Assembly: GCF_947179165.1 (NCBI RefSeq)
Contig: NC_077242.1
Coordinates: forward strand, 62,001-126,000
Length of the DNA: 64,000 nucleotides
Direction: 5' to 3'
Source: Solanum dulcamara
Taxonomy: Eukaryota; Streptophyta; Magnoliopsida; Solanales; Solanaceae
Position numbers and translations under genes: made by a program. Shown here in pieces: positions 58,772 to 64,000 of this stretch. Under the pieces are notes generated by a model. The model was not told where the DNA came from. It did not search any database and saw nothing but the letters and a program-made list of their open reading frames with translations. Each line of letters opens with the position of its first letter. The stretch's first letter is position 1.

Positions 58772-61700
58772 TCATTTAACGGTCATCAGCATCGAATTGA
58801 TAACATGCAAAATAAGCCGAATGCTCGAAACTTCAGCAGGCGGCACGTTAGCAGCACTTCTGCGAAGTTGTAATGTCTGATATACTTGCTCGAAGATGCG
58901 TCGAACATGCACTATGATCACTGGGTCAGTTGGATTTATGGCAGATAGCACATCCCTCATCCAGGAGAGTTTTTGGCCTGTCTCTGCGCTAATATCACAC
59001 GACAACTGCTGAAGAAGTGAAAGGAGCACTCCTTGGCTCAAAGGAAGAGGATTCGAGGACAAAATCCCAGGCAAATCAACCTGCCATAAGACACCAGGAA
59101 AAGATCAAACACACAACCACAGAATGTCATCGTCACTTTGTCAATGCAACAAAAAATCATCCTACCAATCCCCATTACATATTTCAAGAATTAAATGCAA
59201 GCACATACAAATTCATTACAACAGAAATTTGAAATACTTCTTTCAATATGTTCTGAGGTAAAAAAAAACTTTCTTTTCTCTATCGTCCCAATATTATTAG
59301 ATGTCAATGAACACAGATTTAAGGTAAGAATTTTTAATTGGACAAGGTAACAATACGCTCTAAACTTAATGGCAGAACTAAGTTTTCATTTTTGTACAAA
59401 AAAATTAAATCCATTGAGAAGCCTATTACTTCCTTCTCTCTACCCTAACAGTGCCTCTTTTCCTGGATCCAATTGGTCTTCTTTATTCCCATTAGAACAA
59501 TATTCCTCAGCAAAGGACCACTACCTGATAATCCTATAAATAAATAAGTGTCAATGTAAACAGCATACCTGAGAGCATAACCATGACACAATTGACACAT
59601 CACTCCTTTGTAATGCTGCAGTGAAAGCTTCCTCATACTTGTGCTCCCCTAAAAGTCTAGATAACTCTTTGGTTGGATCTGGAGGTGTCTCGATCTATAT
59701 TGCAGACATAAAAACATGATGATGCCAAGACAAAAAATAACTAAAAAATAGGGTGGTAGAAAAGTATAAGTAGCAAATTCTTAATAACAAAATATGAGCA
59801 GCTAACACTTTGCTCTACTAAGGTATAGGAAGAACCTTTTCATGCAGCAATGATCCATTATTCATGTGGCTAATCAGTGGATTTGCTGATTGGGAATTTG
59901 CTCCAGAAACTGCAAGAGCAAGCAACTGTCTCTGATTATCAGCAAGCTCTCCGCTCAATGTCTGGGTCATTGCCGATGCTGAATTGATGGAATCCTGAAA
60001 ATTGAGTCTAATGAGTATCTAATTCCAAGGAGGATGTGATCCAAGTCACTTCCGAAATTCATCCATAATTTAATTATCTCAGAGTCTATGCCTAATCACA
60101 TCAACACATACACCAGGTATGGAAGCAGAGAGGGAGGAAACAAGAGTGAAAGAAAGATAACTTTCCACATGAACAAAGACAGAATTAATTTTCTGTGGGA
60201 AAAAAAATTAGCTGTACACATAACAAAGATACCACACACCCCTTCACATTTTGAGAAGATAAGTTCAACTCCGCACAAGTATTAATATGAGAGGAACAAA
60301 TGATTTGTCTTCTTTCCGAAACATGAGGTGTACCAAGTTTAATGTTGTGTTTTTGGAAATATAATAATGAAAAAGTTGTATTGAGAAATGAGGATAGTGA
60401 AACAAGCTGTGTATTATATTGAATGCTTGTTTTTGGAGAATATAACAGTGAAAAGTGGCATTGATAAATGAGGATTGTGAAAAGGGGGCACAAATCAGCC
60501 TTTTGTGATAAATTAATTGTATCAACACTTTCCTTAACCACTTTGGGACAGAGCAAAGTGGAAAGGAAGGCAATCTTTTTGGGAGAGCAGAGTGTGCATA
60601 TTTAGAGATCAGCAAGTGGCCATTTAATATGTTGTAATAAAAAATAAAAGTGAACAAAAACGCACTAATTTGAGTCAAGAATACTCACTATAGAGTATAC
60701 ACTACAGGGATTTAAACAACTAAAAAAGTGCACCCCAAACTTTTTGATGGGTATGGTTTGAACTTCTTGGAACACCAAACAAATTCTAAAGATGGTGTGA
60801 CAGAGATCCAAAGAAGAAAAGGTAACTTGCTGAATTCAAAACACAGTTAATGATGAGAAGTAACTCAACACAGGAAGTGAAAGGACAAGACCTTAGTCAA
60901 CCAATTTTCCATTTTGAAGGCATGATTAATTGATGTAGTTTAGATAAAGTAAGAGCAGAAAAGGAACAGTTCAACAAAAGATTAGCAAGAAAACAAAAGG
61001 ATAAATCAAAATATAAAGGTCCATACTCTTAGAGCAAGTGCCAACGGCGTATGCACGGACTCAAATTGCTGTTGTGCAGCAACCGAGTGGTCAGCAATGC
61101 CTTTCTGAAATGTTGAATCTACTTGCTCAAACATTGCCTTGCACGACATCTCGAAGGCAGGGATCACTGAGACTTCCAAAGTAGATTTTAGTGTTTCCTG
61201 CATGACAGTTTCAATGCCATCAGATAAGAAACATTCAACACTTATTTCAGGAGTACAGTATCCACCTGAAGTGAGGTAGGCAGCAGGAAGGGAAGCAAGT
61301 TGAGAGGATCATGAAGTTACACTCTTAGTGCCATATGATAGATGACAAGATTAACTAGAAATCCAACATTGTAACCATACATTAAGAAAAAACATGAGCA
61401 TGACATCGCAAGAAAAATGTTATTGTACCCACAATAGTGGCATTGCTCAAAAAGAAACTTTCAGCTCACCTGAAGAGCTTGCCTGCCAGAGGTTTGGAAT
61501 TGTGCTTGGATTTGTCTAGCTACAGTAGCTTCAAGCTTGGAATTTACTGCTTTCTCTAGTTGGTTCACTGCCTTGTCGCCAACTCCTTTCTGCACCATAG
61601 TGTTCAGTCACGACACAAGCAAATCCAGACATGAAAAGGTTCAGATTTTCTAAATAATCACCTGGAATGCCTCTGAAATTGCAGCTGATATAGTTTTCTC

Positions 61701-64000
61701 AATAGTAGGGGTAATAATGCGCGCTACTGCTTGTCCAACAGCAGCTAATTCTTTCTTCATTAATTTTTCCATCAAACCTGGCATGTCCTTGTTTAAGCAG
61801 CTAGAGATCAAATTGGTTATTTGTTGTGTACGATCACGGAGAGATTTCTCCTGTTTTGCACTCTCTTCTTGTAAACGAGCCCATAAAGCATCAGAATTAG
61901 CCTTAACAGATTTTTCCATGCTCCGTCCCAAGGCAGCTTCAAGTCTTCTACATTCTTTGGTCACTGGAACAGCAACCATCATTTCCATCTGCTTTTGTGT
62001 TTCTTTTTGCATAGTCAGAACCTACACGGAACAGCAAACAGAGGAAAGAGACAACATATAAGAACAAGAAGTCAAAGAACATAACTACAGTGAGTTTTTT
62101 GTTTGTTTGTTTGTTTGTTTGGATTAGTAATATAATCACTTTTAACATATCTTCAGTACAAGACACAGTTCAATGATGTAATGAACGCTCTTCCCACACA
62201 GTGAAGCATATAAAAGAAAATCAGCTTCCACCACTTGAGCAGTTGAAGAGTTCCATAATGAAAATTCAGATAAAAGTAGCTCCAGAAGATGGAACACATA
62301 AAAAAACCACCAAAATTATGGAAGTCGAAAAAATTGTCCAACAGATTTCAGGAGGATAATCAGCCAGGCTACGCAATATTGCAGAAAGGAAGCCAGAGGT
62401 GGCATATTTAGCAAGGAAAAGAACGAAGATCACCATTAATGAATGATAAGAATGATGAAAGAAACTATTATAATTACATGGAACAACGTAAATGCTAATG
62501 CATGAACAGTGATGATATGTCAAAACTAAGTACGAACACAGGTAAAATTAAAATTAAACAAAAAATGAAGAAAGATATGTACAATTAAAGAGGCATAATA
62601 AAATGAGAAGAGCACTACACTAAATATATATGCTCTTAGGACTAAAGGCAAGCACCTGATTTAGCATCTCACGCATGGACAAAATTTGTGAGAAAGCAGT
62701 TTCCATAGAACTTGAGCTGACAACAGCCTCATTTGGAGAATCTGTTGGATTAAAAGCACTAGGAGATGATGAAGATGGGCCAGACACTTGAGAATTCTTC
62801 CCCTTTTGCTTTTTCCCTTTTGCACTGGGAGCTGGTGGTTGATGAACAGTGACTGACATCGTTGAGTCTAAATCCTTTTCAGAGAAGTGCTTTGCAGAGT
62901 CATGATCTCCCTCTGGTGTAACTGAAGGTTGAGATGGTCCGTCACTTCCACTAACCCCATCAAACTGCCTAGATTCCTCAACAGTATAGGTCTCAGGAGA
63001 TAAGGCGCGACGTTCTCGAACCATTTCTAATCCAAGATCAGATACTTGAGAGCAAAAAACTTTCTCCTTATTTTCTGACACAAAAGAATGAAGGTTTGGA
63101 GAGCCAATATCATTTTTTTGACTGAATTTTGCTTCACAGCCAGCTTTAACCTCCATCTCTACATTGTGGGTGTCATTGTTAGTTACAGCATCCTGAATAT
63201 TCATTTCTGACTCACTTTTCTGCTCATTAACAATGCTAACCTCAGAGGATGATCTAGTCATCAATATCTCTGAAGGAGTCACCAAATGAGTTGGGTGCTT
63301 GAACTTTACAGGATGACTGATACCAGAGGGAACATCATCCCGTGACATTTTATGTTCATCATCCAAGGAAGCAACATCGGACAAGTTTGAGGGTGTGCCA
63401 TCCTTTTGCAAATCAACTGGATATTCAACTTTTTGATTTCCAACTTGGTCATGATCAGAGGTGTCTGCCCCAAAGCTGTTTGATGGACCTCTAAAACCAG
63501 ATAGTTTTCGAGACAATTTAGGACTCAAAGGAGGAGGAGGTGATGCACTGGGGGCAATATCACTATTACTAGTTACACTGGGCAAAGTAGAAGATTTAGT
63601 TTCTAGAAGGGAGGAAGCAAATTCTTGAGAGGTGGTCAATTCAGTAGGTGCAGTACTTGTAGAATATCTAGCTGTTGGTGAATTCTCAGAGCCAATTTCA
63701 TGCACTGATGATTTAGGTGCTGAACTAGATAAAGGGAACTCCTGCTGTTTACTTCCTGGGGGATCAACAGGAGCAAATCCTTCAATGCTGGCAGCATCGC
63801 GCGAAATACCAGATTCTGTCCTTTCAAAAGCCACACTCTCTGTTGGAGGTGGTAAGCACTGGGACAAGTCCAAGGCATACTGCTGAATGGCCTGCGTCTG
63901 TACACAATACACCTGCACAATCTGCTCACCATGAGGCAATAGGTCACTCGTCCCAGTGAAACTCAAAATTGGTATGGTGACTGTAAATCCTGCTATGTAA
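58772..64000 (-). CDS. VCS: Enhancer of mRNA-decapping protein 4 / VARICOSE, C-terminal part, 5' end outside window
   Basis: Scaffold of the cytoplasmic decapping complex (DCP1-DCP2-VCS) in P-bodies. Visible exons 5' to 3': >64000-62656, 62021-61662, 61589-61470, 61197-61027, 59994-59836, 59694-59569, 59080-58772, totalling 862 residues plus stop in one frame. Arabidopsis VCS has about 1,340 residues, so the N-terminal WD40 domain and first linker lie beyond the window. The long first exon encodes a low-complexity Ser/Pro-rich linker. Exons 2-4 encode a charged, coiled-coil-prone helical region ([35 protein letters not shown]). The last three encode the conserved alpha-helical C-terminal domain ([46 protein letters not shown]). 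Confidence 0.95.
60342..60492. repeat. Diverged two-copy repeat in a VARICOSE intron
   Basis: (T/C)TTGT(G/T)TTTTTGGA-AATATAA-AGTGAAAA-ATTGA-AAATGAGGAT-GTGAA blocks recur in order from about 60342 and 60423. Confidence 0.6.

Noticed and set aside
63632..63886. 84-codon open frame on +
   Set aside because: Antisense shadow of the long VARICOSE linker exon.

Overview
The window is nuclear DNA of a flowering plant, almost certainly a Solanaceae (Solanum-like). The protein-coding genes are plant-specific and intron-rich with GT/AG borders. The introns and spacers carry retroposons typical of nightshades: TS-type SINEs with TTG tails, SolS-type tRNA-derived SINEs, an Au-type SINE and a TRIM. Spacers are very AT-rich. 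I found no bacterial genes, CRISPR arrays or autonomous transposons.

Layout. Positions 1-19885 (+) hold the 3' 32 exons of the proteasome activator PA200/BLM10; roughly the first 120-130 residues lie upstream of the window. Positions 20899-33095 (-) hold an amino acid permease (AAP) cluster. It has one complete 7-exon gene (20899-25697), a second complete 7-exon gene (28337-30782), and an orphan exon 1-2 pair (32338-33095) that is phase-compatible with exon 3 of the second gene. Positions 33096-38602 are gene-poor and hold tandem-repeat arrays and one unrecognised short ORF. A two-exon oleosin-like gene follows (38603-39610, -), then a 180-bp satellite-like array (39912-40640). A complete 13-exon raffinose-synthase-family / alkaline alpha-galactosidase gene lies at 40974-45376 (-). 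Positions 45377-55356 are gene-free, with a second, inverted 180-bp array, MITEs and an Au SINE nested in a MITE. Two tandem intronless chloroplast J-protein genes (55357-55860 and 57667-58152, +) share promoter sequence. The window ends inside the decapping scaffold VARICOSE/EDC4 (58772->64000, -), whose C-terminal 862 residues are visible.

The genes do not form a pathway. They are independent housekeeping genes (proteasome activation, mRNA decapping), transport and sugar-metabolism genes, and a stress-type J-protein pair. The local novelty is in the duplication history: the permease cluster with a possible alternative 5' end, the J-protein duplication, and several tandem arrays. Splice joins for all seven gene models were made by eye, and each coding total is consistent with one open frame.
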